Shown one piece after another: positions 16,951 to 28,320 of a stretch of DNA of 64,000 nucleotides. This stretch comes from Streptomonospora sp. PA3 (GTDB taxonomy: Bacteria > Actinomycetota > Actinomycetes > Streptosporangiales > Streptosporangiaceae). Location: positions 655,601 through 719,600 of the forward strand of contig NZ_VTZW01000019.1 of NCBI RefSeq assembly GCF_009728995.1. The letters are read 5' to 3'. Position 1 is the first letter of the stretch; each line of letters opens with the position of its first letter. The notes beneath the pieces are model-generated. The model was given only the letters and a program-made list of their open reading frames with translations. It searched no databases and was not told the origin of the DNA. The position numbers and the translations under genes were made by a program.

Positions 16951-18627
16951 CTACTCCCGGCCTTCGCGCATGGGCAGGCGGATGCCGTGCTCGCGCGCGA
17001 CGGATTCAGCACGGCCATACCCGGCGTCGGCGTGGCGGATCACTCCGGTGGCGGGATCGTTGGCCAGTACCCGCTGCAGCTTGCGCGCCGCGAGCGGCGA
17101 GCCGTCGGCGACGCTGACCTGCCCGGCGTGGATGGAGCGGCCGATGCCGACGCCGCCGCCGTGGTGGATCGACACCCACGAGGCGCCTGATGCGGTGTTG
17201 ACCAGGGCGTTGAGCAGCGGCCAGTCGGCGATGGCGTCGGAGCCGTCGGCCATGGACTCCGTCTCCCGGTACGGCGAGGCGACCGAGCCGGTGTCCAGGT
17301 GGTCGCGGCCGATGGCCAGCGGTGCGCTGATCTCCCCGGCCGCCACCAGCTCGTTGAAGCGCAGCCCGGCCGCGGCGCGCTCGCCCTGGCCCAGCCAGCA
17401 GATCCGCGCCGGAAGGCCCTGGAAGGCGACCCGCTCGCCGGCCATGCGGATCCAGCGGGCCAGGTGGTCGTTGTCGGGGAACAGCTCCAGCACGGCCCGG
17501 TCGGTGCGGGCGATGTCGGCGGGGTCTCCGGAGAGCGCGGCCCATCGGAACGGGCCCTTGCCCTCGCAGAACAGCGGGCGGATGTAGGCGGGCACGAACC
17601 CGGGGAAGTCGAAGGCGCGGGCGTAGCCGGCGGTGCGGGCCTCGCCGCGGAGGGAGTTGCCGTAGTCGAACACCTCGGCCCCGGCGTCGGCGAAGCCGAC
17701 CATCGCCGCGACGTGGGCGGCCATGGACTCCCGCGCGCGGCGGGTGAACTCCTCGGGGGCGCGGGCGGCGTAGTCGCGCCAGTCGGCGAAGTCGACCCCG
17801 CTCGGCAGGTAGGCCAGCGGATCGTGGGCGGAGGTCTGGTCGGTGACGACGTCTGCGGGTGCGCCGCGGCGCAGCAGCTCGGGCACCGCGTCGGCGGCGT
17901 TGCCGAGCACGCCGATGGAGACCGCGCGCCGCTCGCTGCGGGCCCGCTCGGCCCGGCGCAGCGCGTCGTCGAGGCCGTCGGCGCGGACGTCCAGGTAGCC
18001 CTGGGCGAGGCGGCGCTCGATGCGGGTGGCGTCGCACTCGACCACCAGCGCAGCCCCGCCGTTCATCGTCACCGCCAGCGGCTGGGCCCCGCCCATGCCG
18101 CCGAGGCCGGCGGTGAGCGTGAGGGTGCCGGCCAGGCTGCCGCCGAAGCGTTTGGCGGCCACCGCGCCGAAGGTCTCGTAGGTGCCCTGCAGGATGCCCT
18201 GGGTGCCGATGTAGATCCAGGACCCGGCGGTCATCTGCCCGTACATGGTCAGGCCCAGGGCCTCCAGGCGGCGGAACTCCGCCCAGTCCGCCCAGTCCCC
18301 GACGAGGTTGGCGTTGGCGATGAGGACGCGCGGCGCCCACTCGTGGGTGGGCAGCACCCCCACGGGACGACCGGACTGCACCAGCAGGGTCTCGTCGTCG
18401 CCCAGGTCGCGCAGCACCGCGGTGATGCGCTCGAAGCTGGCCCAGTCGCGGGCGGCCCGGCCGGTGCCGCCGTAGACCACCAGCTGCTCCGGGTGCTCGG
18501 CGACCTCGGGGTCGAGGTTGTTGTGCAGCATGCGCAGGGCGGCCTCCTGCGGCCAGCCCTTGGCGGAGCGGGCCGAGCCGCGCGGGGCGCGCACGGTCCG
18601 CGGGGCGGGGCCGGTTCCCATGGTCAT
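16951..18627 (-). CDS. hutU: Urocanate hydratase
   Basis: HutU adds water to urocanate to form 4-imidazolone-5-propionate, using tightly bound NAD+ as an electrophile. The 558-aa length is normal. Family landmarks include [29 protein letters not shown] near the N-terminus (only in part quoted here), [20 protein letters not shown] (NAD-binding), YGNSLRGEA and [11 protein letters not shown] near the C-terminus. AGGAGG lies 6 nt before the ATG. It follows hutH by 18 bp and is certainly in one operon with it. Confidence 0.95.
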   Translation of the reverse strand: MTMGTGPAPRTVRAPRGSARSAKGWPQEAALRMLHNNLDPEVAEHPEQLVVYGGTGRAARDWASFERITAVLRDLGDDETLLVQSGRPVGVLPTHEWAPRVLIANANLVGDWADWAEFRRLEALGLTMYGQMTAGSWIYIGTQGILQGTYETFGAVAAKRFGGSLAGTLTLTAGLGGMGGAQPLAVTMNGGAALVVECDATRIERRLAQGYLDVRADGLDDALRRAERARSERRAVSIGVLGNAADAVPELLRRGAPADVVTDQTSAHDPLAYLPSGVDFADWRDYAARAPEEFTRRARESMAAHVAAMVGFADAGAEVFDYGNSLRGEARTAGYARAFDFPGFVPAYIRPLFCEGKGPFRWAALSGDPADIARTDRAVLELFPDNDHLARWIRMAGERVAFQGLPARICWLGQGERAAAGLRFNELVAAGEISAPLAIGRDHLDTGSVASPYRETESMADGSDAIADWPLLNALVNTASGASWVSIHHGGGVGIGRSIHAGQVSVADGSPLAARKLQRVLANDPATGVIRHADAGYGRAESVAREHGIRLPMREGRE

Positions 18628-18645
18628 CGCGGTCCTCCTGACCGG

Positions 18646-20193
18646 TCAGGCGAGCGGGGTGACGGCGTCGGCGGCGGCGAGCACCGTGCCGTCGGCGATG
18701 AGGCCGGCCGCGGCGGCGATCTCGGGCGCCAGGTGGCGGTCGGGTCCCGGGCCCGGCACCCGGGTGCGCACGGCGTCGCGCACGGCCGCGGTGGCTGGCG
18801 CGGGCTCCAGCGGCGCCCGCAGGTCCAGCGCCCGGGCGGCGGTGACCAGCTCTACCGCCAGCACGCTGGTCAGCGCTTCGACGGACCGGCGCAGCTTGCG
18901 TGCGGCCGCCCAGCCCATCGATACGTGGTCCTCCTGCATGGCGGAACTGGGGATGGAGTCGACACTGGCGGGCGCGGCCAGCCGCTTGAGCTCGGAGACG
19001 AGCGCCGCCTGGGTGTACTGGGCGATCATGTGGCCGGAGTCGACGCCGGGGTCGTCGGCGAGGAAGGCGGGCAGGCCGTGGGAGCGGGCGACGTCGAGCA
19101 TGCGGTCGGTGCGCCGCTCGGCGATGGAGGCCAGGTCGGCCGCCGCGATGGCCAGGAAGTCCAGCACGTAGCCTACGGGGGCGCCGTGGAAGTTGCCGTT
19201 GGACTCGACCCGGCCGTCCTCCAGCACCACCGGGTTGTCGATGACGGCGGCCAGTTCCCGCCGGGCGACGGCCTCGGCGTGGGCGAGCGTGTCGCGCGCG
19301 GCGCCGGCGACCTGGGGCGCGCAGCGCAGCGAGTACGCGTCCTGCACCCGGGTGCAGTCGGGACCCCGGTGGGAGGCGACGATGGCCGAGCCGGCCAGCA
19401 GCGCGCGCATGTTGGCGGCGGCCGCCGCCTGGCCCGGGTGGGGGCGGAGCTCCTGCAGCTCGGCGGCGAAGACCCGGTCGGTGCCCAGCAGCGCCTCGAC
19501 GCTCATGGCGGCGGTGATGTCGGCGACCCGCACCAGCCCGGCCAGGTCGGCGCAGGCGAGCAGCAGCATGCCGAGCATGCCGTCGGTGCCGTTGATCAGC
19601 GCGAGCCCTTCCTTGGCGGCGAGTTCGAGCGGACGCAGTCCCGCCTCGCGCAGCGCCTCGGCGGCCTCGCGGGCTTCGCCGCCGGCGTCGCGCACGGTGC
19701 CCTCGCCCATCAGCGCCAGCGCCACGTGGGACAGCGGGGCGAGGTCGCCCGAGCAGCCCAGGCTGCCGTACTCGTGCACGACGGGGGTGATCCCGGCGTT
19801 GAGCAGTCCGGCCAGGGCCTCGGCCGTCTCGACGCGGACGCCGGTGCCGCCGCCGGCCATGGTCCGCAGCCGCAGCAGCATCAGCGCGCGCACGACCTCG
19901 CGCTCGACTTCGGCCCCGGTGCCGGCGGCGTGGGAGCGGATCAGGCCGGCCTGCAGCCGGGAGCGCAGGTCGGGGGCGATGTGCCGGGTGGCCAGGGCGC
20001 CGAACCCGGTGCTGACCCCGTAGGCGGGTGCGGAGTCGGCGGCCAGGACGTCGACGCGTTTGCGCCCGGCACCCAGCGCGGCGCGCGCGGCGCCGGTGAG
20101 GCGCACCGCCGCGCCGCGGCGCGCCACGGCCACGACGTCCTCGGGGGCGAGCCCGGCGGGGCCGATGTCGATCGAGGTTGGCATGACCTCCAT
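18646..20193 (-). CDS. hutH: Histidine ammonia-lyase
   Basis: HutH deaminates L-histidine to trans-urocanate, opening the pathway. The 515-aa protein shows YGVSTGFGALATRHI (catalytic Tyr region), EYGSLGCSGDLAPLSH and NGTDGMLGMLL. The MIO cofactor is normally formed from Ala-Ser-Gly; here the tripeptide is Cys-Ser-Gly (147-149), a variant I recall from streptomycete enzymes, and the central Ser is retained. An alternative ATG three codons downstream (20184) is also possible; the GGAGG between them is too close to it to decide. It is the first gene of the hut operon, and a LysR regulator lies 83 bp upstream on the same strand. Confidence 0.94.
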   Translation of the reverse strand: MEVMPTSIDIGPAGLAPEDVVAVARRGAAVRLTGAARAALGAGRKRVDVLAADSAPAYGVSTGFGALATRHIAPDLRSRLQAGLIRSHAAGTGAEVEREVVRALMLLRLRTMAGGGTGVRVETAEALAGLLNAGITPVVHEYGSLGCSGDLAPLSHVALALMGEGTVRDAGGEAREAAEALREAGLRPLELAAKEGLALINGTDGMLGMLLLACADLAGLVRVADITAAMSVEALLGTDRVFAAELQELRPHPGQAAAAANMRALLAGSAIVASHRGPDCTRVQDAYSLRCAPQVAGAARDTLAHAEAVARRELAAVIDNPVVLEDGRVESNGNFHGAPVGYVLDFLAIAAADLASIAERRTDRMLDVARSHGLPAFLADDPGVDSGHMIAQYTQAALVSELKRLAAPASVDSIPSSAMQEDHVSMGWAAARKLRRSVEALTSVLAVELVTAARALDLRAPLEPAPATAAVRDAVRTRVPGPGPDRHLAPEIAAAAGLIADGTVLAAADAVTPLA

Positions 20194-20276
20194 TGGACGC
20201 GCATGCCGGCCCCCGGCGCGAGCCCCCGCGCCCAGGTTGTGTCCGAGATTTCAGACGCCTGGGCCGCGGCCCGAGA

Positions 20277-21236
20277 TCAGCGCGCGGGGACGGGCGCCTG
20301 AGGCGGCGCCTCCTGTTCACTCGCCGGGGCACTCGGCGCCGTGGCGGTCTCGGCGAGCGCCGCGAGCCCGAGCGCGACGACGGGGTGGTCGGCACTGCCG
20401 CTGCGCACTGCGGTCAGGATCGACCGCGACGGCTGCGGCGTCCCGTGCAGCCGCACCCGGACCACCGGGTAGTCGGCGGCGACGGGCAGCAGCCGGGGCA
20501 CCAGGGCCACGCCCAGCCCGTGGGCGACCAGGGCGGTGGCGCCGACCCAGTCGGTGGCGCGGTGGGCGATGCGCGGGGTGAACCCGGCGGCCGAACAGGC
20601 CACGTGGACCATCCAGGCGTGGTTGCAGCTGGTGTCGGCGACGACCCAGTCCTCGCGGACGGCGTCGGCCAGCTCCACCCGGGGGCGCGCCGCCAGCGGG
20701 TGGTCGGCCGGAACCAGCAGGTCCTGGGGGTCCTCGACGAGGACCCGCTGGTCGAAGCGGCGGTCGTCGGCCGGCGGATAGGCGGGGTCGGGCACGAAGA
20801 CGGCGATGTCGGCGCTGCCGCCCAGCAGCATGTCGAAGCACTCGCCGGTCTCGGCCTCCAGCACCGAGGTCCGCAGCTCGGGGTGGCTGCGGCGCAGCCG
20901 CGCGGTGGCCGGGGCCAGCAGCATGGCGATGCCCGTGGGGTAGCCGGCCATGCGCAGCGGGCCCGCGGCGCCTTCGGCGTGGCGCGCGAGGTCGGCCACG
21001 GCCTGCTCCCAGCGGGTGCTCAGGGCGTCGGCGTGGTCCAGCAGCACATGGGCCGCCGAGGTGAGCCGCACGCGGCGGCCTTCGGGTTCCAGCAGGGTGA
21101 CACCGAGTTCGCGCGCGAGCTGGCGGATCTGCTGGGAGACCGCCGAGGGGGTCAGATGCAGCGCTTCGGCCGCGCCGGTAACGGTCCCGTGGTGGTGGAC
21201 CGCTCGCAGCACGCGCAGCCGCCGGAGATCGAACAT
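20277..21236 (-). CDS. LysR-family transcriptional regulator
   Basis: The 319-aa protein has a typical LysR N-terminal HTH (MFDLRRLRVLRAVHHHGTVTGAAEALHLTPSAVSQQI) followed by a long linker helix and a periplasmic-binding-like effector domain (LRMAGYPTGIAMLLAP, DIAVFVPDP, LGVALVPRLL). I use ATG 21236 rather than an upstream TTG. It lies directly upstream of hutH, co-oriented, so it is the obvious candidate regulator of histidine use. A palindrome AAAC-N6-GTTT stands at 21244-21257 in its own promoter region, a possible autoregulatory site. Confidence 0.88.
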   Translation of the reverse strand: MFDLRRLRVLRAVHHHGTVTGAAEALHLTPSAVSQQIRQLARELGVTLLEPEGRRVRLTSAAHVLLDHADALSTRWEQAVADLARHAEGAAGPLRMAGYPTGIAMLLAPATARLRRSHPELRTSVLEAETGECFDMLLGGSADIAVFVPDPAYPPADDRRFDQRVLVEDPQDLLVPADHPLAARPRVELADAVREDWVVADTSCNHAWMVHVACSAAGFTPRIAHRATDWVGATALVAHGLGVALVPRLLPVAADYPVVRVRLHGTPQPSRSILTAVRSGSADHPVVALGLAALAETATAPSAPASEQEAPPQAPVPAR

Positions 21237-21309
21237 GTAGGCCAAACTACACGGTTTCCTGCAAAAAGTTCAGATGGACGTGAAGAAAGACCGCCACCAG
21301 ACTGGACCC

Positions 21310-21489
21310 ATGGAATCCTGCATGAACGGCACACGGGTCTGCCCCGACTGCGGCTGGCCGGAGTCGGAGATCTACCAGGTCGTCTCGCGGCACCTGACCT
21401 CGACCGGGATGGTCGTCTACACCCGCTGCGCCTGCGGCCGGCTCCAGGTCCGCTCCCTGAGCGTGCCGGGCGGGGGCCGGGGCGCGTAG
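21310..21489 (+). CDS. Small zinc-ribbon-like protein
   Basis: A 59-aa product (MESCMNGTRVCPDCG...) carries two CxxC-like pairs, CPDCG and CACG, separated by ~30 residues (SEIYQVVSRHLTSTGMVVYTR). This fits a mini zinc ribbon. It is divergent from the LysR gene. I prefer ATG 21310 over the upstream ATG at 21274, which overlaps the promoter region. Function is unknown. Confidence 0.55.
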   Translation: MESCMNGTRVCPDCGWPESEIYQVVSRHLTSTGMVVYTRCACGRLQVRSLSVPGGGRGA

Positions 21490-21619
21490 CCCGCGGGTGG
21501 TGCCCTCGGCGGATTCCGCGCCGGGACGCGCTCCGGCGGCCCGCCCCGGCAAGCGGGCGGTCGGTGCCGCGTCCGGCACGGCCCGCCGGGGATCGCCTCC
21601 GACGTGCCACAATCTGGCC

Positions 21620-22387
21620 ATGAGCCATGTCCCGGCGGCCACGCGGGCGCTGCGGCTGCTGCGGTTCCTGGCCACCCGCCCGGGGCCGGTCTCGGCGGCG
21701 GTGGCGGCCGCGGAGCTGGAGCTGCCGCGGTCAAGCGTGTACCAGCTGCTGGAGGCCCTGGCCGAGGAAGGATTCGTCACCCACCTGCCCGAGGAGCGCC
21801 GGTGGGGACTGGGGGTGGCGGCCTTCGAGATCGGCTCGGCCTATCTGCGCCACGGGCCGTTGGAGCGGCTGGCGCAGCCGCTGCTGCGGCGATTGGTCGA
21901 GGAGACGGGGGCGACGGCGCACCTGGGCGTGCTGCACGGCGCGGACACGCTCTACCTGCTCAAGGAGCAGCCCTCGCACGCTCCCGCGCTCGTCACCGGT
22001 GTGGGCGTGCGGCTGCCGGCCCACCTGACGGCGTCGGGGCGCGCGCTGCTGGCGCGGCTGCCGCGGGCCCAGGTGCGCGCGCTCTATCCGGCGGCGGAGA
22101 ACTTCGTGGACCGCACGGGGCGCGGCCCGTCGGGGCCGGCCGAACTGCGCGAGGTGCTGGCGCGCGAGCGGCGGGACGGCTACTCGGTCGAGGAGGGACA
22201 GGTGGCCGAGGGCTTCTCCTCGGTGGCCGCTGCGGCCTTCGACCACAACGCCGCACCGGCGGCCGCGATCAGCCTCACCGTCCCCAGCGCGCGCCCGGTG
22301 ACCGCGGCGGCGCTGGCAGCGGGGGCCCGCGACGCGGCGGCAGAACTGACCCGCCGCCTGGGCGGGCGCCGACCCGAGCCGGACTGA
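21620..22387 (+). CDS. IclR-family transcriptional regulator
   Basis: The 255-aa protein has the IclR winged HTH (ATRALRLLRFLATRPGPVSAAVAAAELELPRSSVYQLLEAL) and the effector domain (GATAHLGVLHGADTLYLLKE, LPAHLTASGRALLARL, GYSVEEGQVAEGFSSVAAAAFD). CACAAT lies 7 bp before the ATG and no SD is seen, so the transcript may be leaderless. Its location beside the hut genes makes a role in amino-acid catabolism possible. Confidence 0.9.
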   Translation: MSHVPAATRALRLLRFLATRPGPVSAAVAAAELELPRSSVYQLLEALAEEGFVTHLPEERRWGLGVAAFEIGSAYLRHGPLERLAQPLLRRLVEETGATAHLGVLHGADTLYLLKEQPSHAPALVTGVGVRLPAHLTASGRALLARLPRAQVRALYPAAENFVDRTGRGPSGPAELREVLARERRDGYSVEEGQVAEGFSSVAAAAFDHNAAPAAAISLTVPSARPVTAAALAAGARDAAAELTRRLGGRRPEPD

Positions 22388-22393
22388 GCAAGA

Positions 22394-22430
22394 TGCGGGG
22401 CGCGGCGGCCCGGGGCGCGCCGCGCCCGCA
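22394..22430. terminator. Bidirectional hairpin terminator
   Basis: A 13-bp stem with one bulge (TGCGGGGCGCGGCG against CGCCGCGCCCGCA) closes a ~10-nt loop. It sits between the convergent iclR-type gene and rbpA. Confidence 0.65.
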
Positions 22431-22453
22431 CGGACGGCCGAATCCGGGCGCCG

Positions 22454-22825
22454 CTAGTTGGCGTTGGCCTTCATGTAGGCCTCGACCTCGGCCCGCTCGG
22501 CGCGCAGCTTGGCGAGGGCCTCGTCGAGGATGAGGCGGCCCTCCTCCTCGCTGCGGCGCTCCTTCACGTAGGCCAGGTGGGTCTTGTAGGGCTCCGTGCG
22601 CGGCGGCGCCGGGGGGTTCTGCGGGTCCTTGCCCGCCGGGAAGCCGCAGCGGGGGCAGTCCCATTCCTCGGGGACCGCCGCCTCGTGCGCGAAGCTCGGC
22701 ACGACCTCGTGCTTGTTGGCGCAGTAGAACGGAACCCGGATGCGCGGCGCCGACTCGCCGCGCTCGGCCTCGCCCATCGGGCCGGCACCGACGCGGCTGC
22801 CACGGATTGCGCTGCCACTACCCAC
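22454..22825 (-). CDS. rbpA: RNA polymerase-binding protein RbpA
   Basis: RbpA is an actinobacterial general transcription factor that contacts RNA polymerase and the primary sigma factor and stabilises open complexes. The 123-aa product has the family core: GSAIRGSRVGAGPMGEAERG, then YCANKHE, WDCPRCGFPAG (zinc site), PPAPPRTEPYKTHLAYVKERRS and a C-terminal sigma-interacting helix. The GTG at 22825 is chosen because AAGGAG stands 6 nt upstream and homologues start here; a longer frame reaching 22894 is not needed. Confidence 0.95.
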   Translation of the reverse strand: MGSGSAIRGSRVGAGPMGEAERGESAPRIRVPFYCANKHEVVPSFAHEAAVPEEWDCPRCGFPAGKDPQNPPAPPRTEPYKTHLAYVKERRSEEEGRLILDEALAKLRAERAEVEAYMKANAN

Positions 22826-22967
22826 GGAAAACTCCTTCGTCGGACAACACGCCCCGGCTAAGGGGAAACGGGAAAGCACGCCGCACGGCGGCACGGTGCG
22901 GCGCGACAGGACCGCGCGGGGAGCGCGGTGGAAGCGGGGCTCGCGAACGGAGCCGAGAAGGGCCGGG

Positions 22968-23204
22968 CTAGGCGCCCTGGTTGAGCATCAGCCCGAGGAC
23001 CACGACCGCGACGATCCACACCAGTCCGGTTGCGACCGTCAGCCGGTCGAGGTTGCGCTCGACCACGGAGGAACCGCCCAGGGAGGACGTGACGCCGCCC
23101 CCGAACAGGTCGGAGAGGCCGCCGCCCTTGCCCTTGTGCAAGAGCACCATCAGGACCAGCAGCACGCTGCAGAGCATCACGACGATGGACAGACCGAGGA
23201 TCAC
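22968..23204 (-). CDS. secG: Preprotein translocase subunit SecG
   Basis: SecG is a small membrane partner of SecYE in protein export. The 78-aa product has two membrane helices (ILGLSIVVMLCSVLLVLMVLL and LTVATGLVWIVAVVVLGLML) joined by the conserved KGKGGGLSDLFGGG loop. The GTG at 23204 places the first helix at the N-terminus as in homologues. It lies downstream of tpiA, the usual gap-pgk-tpiA-secG order of actinobacteria. Confidence 0.93.
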   Translation of the reverse strand: MILGLSIVVMLCSVLLVLMVLLHKGKGGGLSDLFGGGVTSSLGGSSVVERNLDRLTVATGLVWIVAVVVLGLMLNQGA

Positions 23205-23505
23205 ACGCTCACCCGTAACTCGACCCCGAGTGGGGGAATTGACGACTTGGGCCCGCGCACCGCCCACTCGTCCGACCCGCCGATCGGGCGGCCGGAGAAG
23301 AGGGGGCCGAGGGCGCTCCTTGGATTCTACCGTGTGCCCTGTGGACACCGGCCCGCCGCGACGACGGGCTCCGCGCATTCTAACCCGCGTTCGCCGCCGC
23401 CGCGGCCGTTTCGGGCAGTCGAAACCGGCTCGGCGGCGGCAAAACGGCACCGTCGGCCGGCCGGCGGCGCGCACCCGAGGCGGCGCGGCCGGCCGGCCGC
23501 GCAGG
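23205..23505 (-). other. tpiA-secG intergenic region with hairpin and candidate -10 elements
   Basis: A perfect 20-bp palindrome GCGCGGCCGGCCGGCCGCGC (23483-23502) follows the tpiA stop and could terminate or attenuate transcription. Two TAGAAT hexamers on the minus strand (23324-23329 and 23377-23382) could be -10 elements giving secG its own promoter, though -35 matches are poor. Confidence 0.45.
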
Positions 23506-24285
23506 TCATCGGCCCAGTCGGGCCAGCTTGGCGAACTCGTCGGGCTTGAGGCTGGCCCCGCCGACGAGGGCGCCGTCGACGTCGTCCTGCTCCATGATCC
23601 CGGCGATGTTGTCGGCCTTGACCGAACCGCCGTAGAGGATGCGGACCGCGCCGGAGACCTCGTCGGAGTACAGCTCGCCCAGCCGCTCGCGCAGGGCGCT
23701 GCACACCTCCTGGGCGTCCTCGGGGGTGGCGACCTCGCCGGTGCCGATCGCCCACACCGGCTCGTAGGCCACCACGAGCTCGGCGGCCTGCTCGGCGGTG
23801 ACGTCCTTGAGGGCCCCCTCCAGCTGCGCGAGCGTGTGGGAGACCTGGCCGCCGGCCTTGCGCACGTCCAGGCCCTCGCCCAGGCACAGGACCGGCGCGA
23901 TGCCGGCGGCGAAGGCCGCCTTCACCTTGGCGTTGACGACCGCGTCGTCCTCATGGTGGTACTCGCGGCGCTCGGAGTGGCCCGCCAGCGCATAGGAGCA
24001 GCCCAGCTTGGCGAGCATGGGACCGGAGATCTCGCCGGTGTAGGCGCCCTTCTCGTGGGGGGAGATGTCCTGGGCGCCGTAGCCGATGCGCAGCTTGTCG
24101 CCGTCGACGAGGGTCTGCACGCTGCGCAGGCTCGTGAACGGCGGAAGCACGACGACCTCGGCGGCGTCGAAGTCGCGGTCGTTCAGCGCGAACGCGACCT
24201 TCTGCACCAGCGCGATGGCTTCGAGGTGGTTGTTGTTGAGCTTCCAGTTGCCCGCGATCAGCGGTTTGCGCTTGGGGTCTGCCAT
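23506..24285 (-). CDS. tpiA: Triosephosphate isomerase
   Basis: TpiA interconverts dihydroxyacetone phosphate and glyceraldehyde 3-phosphate. The 259-aa product has [11 protein letters not shown] (substrate Asn/Lys), [10 protein letters not shown] (catalytic His), [11 protein letters not shown] (catalytic Glu) and [11 protein letters not shown] (phosphate loop). It lies 55 bp after pgk in the glycolytic operon. Confidence 0.96.
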   Translation of the reverse strand: MADPKRKPLIAGNWKLNNNHLEAIALVQKVAFALNDRDFDAAEVVVLPPFTSLRSVQTLVDGDKLRIGYGAQDISPHEKGAYTGEISGPMLAKLGCSYALAGHSERREYHHEDDAVVNAKVKAAFAAGIAPVLCLGEGLDVRKAGGQVSHTLAQLEGALKDVTAEQAAELVVAYEPVWAIGTGEVATPEDAQEVCSALRERLGELYSDEVSGAVRILYGGSVKADNIAGIMEQDDVDGALVGGASLKPDEFAKLARLGR

Positions 24286-24340
24286 GTCGTGTGTCTTCCT
24301 TGGCTGCAGAGGCGGCCGGCGGAGGCCGCCGGCCGGGGGG

Positions 24341-25528
24341 TCAGTCGTCCAGGGCCTCGATGCCCGGCAGGGTCTTGCCCTCCAGGTACTCCAGGCTGGC
24401 CCCGCCGCCGGTGGAGATGTGGCCGAACGCCGACTCGTCGAAGCCCAGGGCGCGCACCGCGGCCGCGGAGTCGCCGCCGCCCACAACGGTGAAGGCGCCG
24501 GAGTCCAGGAGGGCCTGGGCCAGCGCGCGGGTGCCGTGGGAGTAGGGCTCCATCTCGAAGACGCCCATCGGCCCGTTCCAGAACACGGTGCGGGCGTCGG
24601 ACAGCTTGGCGGCGAACAGCTCCCGGCTCTTGGGGCCGATGTCCAGGCCCATGCGGTCGGCGGGGATGGCGTCGGCGTCGGCCGGTCCGTGCGGGGCGTC
24701 GGCCGAGAACGACTCGGCGGCCACCACGTCGACCGGCAGCACGATCTCCACACCCTGCTTTTCCGCGCGGTCGAGGTACTCGCGCACGGTGTCGAGCTGG
24801 TCGGCCTCCAGCAGACTGGAGCCCACCTCGTAGCCCCGGGCCTTGAGGAAGGTGAAGACCATGCCGCCGCCGATCAGCAGGCGGTCGGCGGTACCCAGCA
24901 GGTTGTCGATCACACCGAGCTTGTCGGAGACCTTGGAACCGCCCAGCACCACCGCGTAGGGGCGGGCCGGGTCGCCGGTGAGGGTGCGCAGCACCTCCAC
25001 CTCGGCCAGCACCAGGCCGCCCACGGCGTGCGGCAGCCGGTGGGGCAGGTCGAAGACGCTGGCGTGCTTGCGGTGCACCGCGCCGAAGCCGTCGCCGACG
25101 TAGAAGTCGGCGAGCTGGGCCAGGCGGTCGGCGAACTCGCCGCGCTCGGCGTCGTCCTTGCTGGTCTCGCCGGGCTCGAAGCGCAGGTTCTCGACCACGG
25201 CCACCTCGCCGTCGGCCAGCGCGGCACTCGTGGCGCGGGCGGACTCCCCCGCGGTGTCGGTGGCGAAGCCGACCTCGGTGCCCAGCAGCTCGCCCAAGCG
25301 CGCGGCGACCGGGCGCAGCGAGTAGGCGGGGTCGGGGGCGCCCTTGGGGCGGCCCAGGTGCGCGGCCACCACCACGCGCGCCCCGCGCCGGCGCAGGGCG
25401 TCGATGGTGGGCACGCTGGCGCGGATCCGGCCGTCGTCGGTGATGCGGTCGCCGTCGAGGGGCACGTTGAGATCCGCCCGGACGAACACGCGCTTACCGG
25501 AGACCTCGAGGTCGTCGATGGTGCGCAT
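24341..25528 (-). CDS. pgk: Phosphoglycerate kinase
   Basis: Pgk transfers phosphate from 1,3-bisphosphoglycerate to ADP. The 395-aa product shows [13 protein letters not shown] at the N-terminus, [22 protein letters not shown] and the nucleotide site VGGGDSAAA near the end. AGGAG lies upstream of ATG 25528. It is the middle gene of gap-pgk-tpiA. Confidence 0.96.
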   Translation of the reverse strand: MRTIDDLEVSGKRVFVRADLNVPLDGDRITDDGRIRASVPTIDALRRRGARVVVAAHLGRPKGAPDPAYSLRPVAARLGELLGTEVGFATDTAGESARATSAALADGEVAVVENLRFEPGETSKDDAERGEFADRLAQLADFYVGDGFGAVHRKHASVFDLPHRLPHAVGGLVLAEVEVLRTLTGDPARPYAVVLGGSKVSDKLGVIDNLLGTADRLLIGGGMVFTFLKARGYEVGSSLLEADQLDTVREYLDRAEKQGVEIVLPVDVVAAESFSADAPHGPADADAIPADRMGLDIGPKSRELFAAKLSDARTVFWNGPMGVFEMEPYSHGTRALAQALLDSGAFTVVGGGDSAAAVRALGFDESAFGHISTGGGASLEYLEGKTLPGIEALDD

Positions 25529-25633
25529 GAAGCTCTCCTTCCGCGGGATGAGGCCGCGCCGATGCGGCGTGCGGCGCCCCGGCCCGCAGGGCGGGGGCGC
25601 CGCACGCATGCCGGCACGGCCGGGGTCGTCCGG

Positions 25634-26960
<1,327 letters not shown>

Positions 26961-27941
26961 TCAGGGGACGAGCATGTCCGCGGTCAGGTTCGCCTCGGTA
27001 CCGGGGATGCCCAGGTCACAGGCCCGCTTGTCGGCCATCGCCAGCAGGCGGCGGATCCGCCCGGCGATCGCGTCCTTGGTCAGCGGGGGCGAGGACAGTT
27101 GGCCCAGCTCCTCCAGCGACGCCTGCTTGTGGGCCAGGCGCAGCCGCCCGGCGGCCACCAGGTGGTCGGGCGCCTCGTCGCCGAGGATCTCCAGCGCCCG
27201 CTCGACCCGGGCGCCCGCCGCCACGGCCGCGCGGGCGCTGCGGCGCAGGTTGGCGTCGTCGAAGTTGGCCAGCCGGTTGGCGGTCGCGCGCACCTCGCGG
27301 CGCATGCGGCGCTCCTCCCAGGCCAGCACGCTCTCGTGCGCGCCGAGCAGGGTCAGCAGGGCGCCGATGGAGTCGCCGTCGCGCACGACCACCCGGTCGA
27401 CGCCGCGGACCTCGCGCGCCTTTCCGTGCACCTTCAGCCGCCGGGCCGCGCCGACCAGCGCCAGCGCCGCCTCGGGGCCGGGGCAGGTGACCTCCAGCGA
27501 CATCGAGCGCCCCGGCTCGGTCAGCGAACCGTGGGCGATGAAGGCGCCGCGCCAGGCCGACTCGGCGTCGCAGGAGCCGCCGGCGACCACGTGGCGGGGC
27601 AGGCCCCGCACCGGGCGGCCGTTGTTGTCGATCAGCCCGGTCTGGCGGGCCAGGCTCTCGCCGTCCTTGATGACGCGTACGACGTAGCGGTTGCCCTTGC
27701 GCAGGCCGCTGGGGGCCAGCACGACGACCTCGGACTCGTGGCCGAAGACCTCGGAGATGTCCTTGCGCAGGCGGCGCGCCGCCGCCCCGGTGTCCAGCTC
27801 GGCCTCGATGACGATACGGCCGCTGACCAGGTGCAGGCCGCCGGTGAAGCGCAGGATCGTGGAGACCTCGGCCTTGCGGCAACACGGCTTGAGAACGGTC
27901 AGCCGGCTCAACTCGTCCTTCACCACGCCGGTCATCGCCAT
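26961..27941 (-). CDS. whiA: Sporulation/cell-division regulator WhiA
   Basis: WhiA is a DNA-binding protein with a degenerate LAGLIDADG homing-endonuclease fold plus a C-terminal HTH; with WhiB it controls sporulation septation in streptomycetes. The 326-aa product starts [14 protein letters not shown] and has [33 protein letters not shown] and the C-terminal [21 protein letters not shown] helix-turn-helix. Upstream in-frame starts exist, but homologues begin at MAMT. It belongs to the conserved uvrC-rapZ-yvcK-whiA group. Confidence 0.94.
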   Translation of the reverse strand: MAMTGVVKDELSRLTVLKPCCRKAEVSTILRFTGGLHLVSGRIVIEAELDTGAAARRLRKDISEVFGHESEVVVLAPSGLRKGNRYVVRVIKDGESLARQTGLIDNNGRPVRGLPRHVVAGGSCDAESAWRGAFIAHGSLTEPGRSMSLEVTCPGPEAALALVGAARRLKVHGKAREVRGVDRVVVRDGDSIGALLTLLGAHESVLAWEERRMRREVRATANRLANFDDANLRRSARAAVAAGARVERALEILGDEAPDHLVAAGRLRLAHKQASLEELGQLSSPPLTKDAIAGRIRRLLAMADKRACDLGIPGTEANLTADMLVP

Positions 27942-28320
27942 GGACGCCGTCCCCTCGATACTCGAACTCCACATGCCTAGCGCGGCCCGCCGACCATGCG
28001 CTCCCTGGTCGAGCCTACTGAACCTGGCAGCGATGGCCAGACCCCCGGCCGCGTGTCCAGAGTCCCTGCTCAATACGGCGAGTCGCAATTTCCGATCCGT
28101 GCCGGTCTCTGCCGAATCCTGCTCGGCCCCGACGGGACCGCCGCAGCGCGCGGGGCACCGGGGACCCCATCCGGGTACACGCGGCGCCGCTGCGCGGGCC
28201 GCCGGGTCCGGCCCCTCCCCGGGCCAACGCTCGCAAGCACCGCCGCCCATCCCGCGGGGAACGCGACATCGCACACCCGCTCCCCGTCCCGCCGATGTGC
28301 TCCCGCGGGGCCGGGCCGCG
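27942..28320 (-). other. Non-coding gap upstream of whiA
   Basis: About 380 bp separate the DUF488 gene from whiA. I see no ORF with actinobacterial codon bias and no strong hairpin. It presumably carries the whiA promoter, but no convincing -10/-35 pair was found. Confidence 0.4.
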
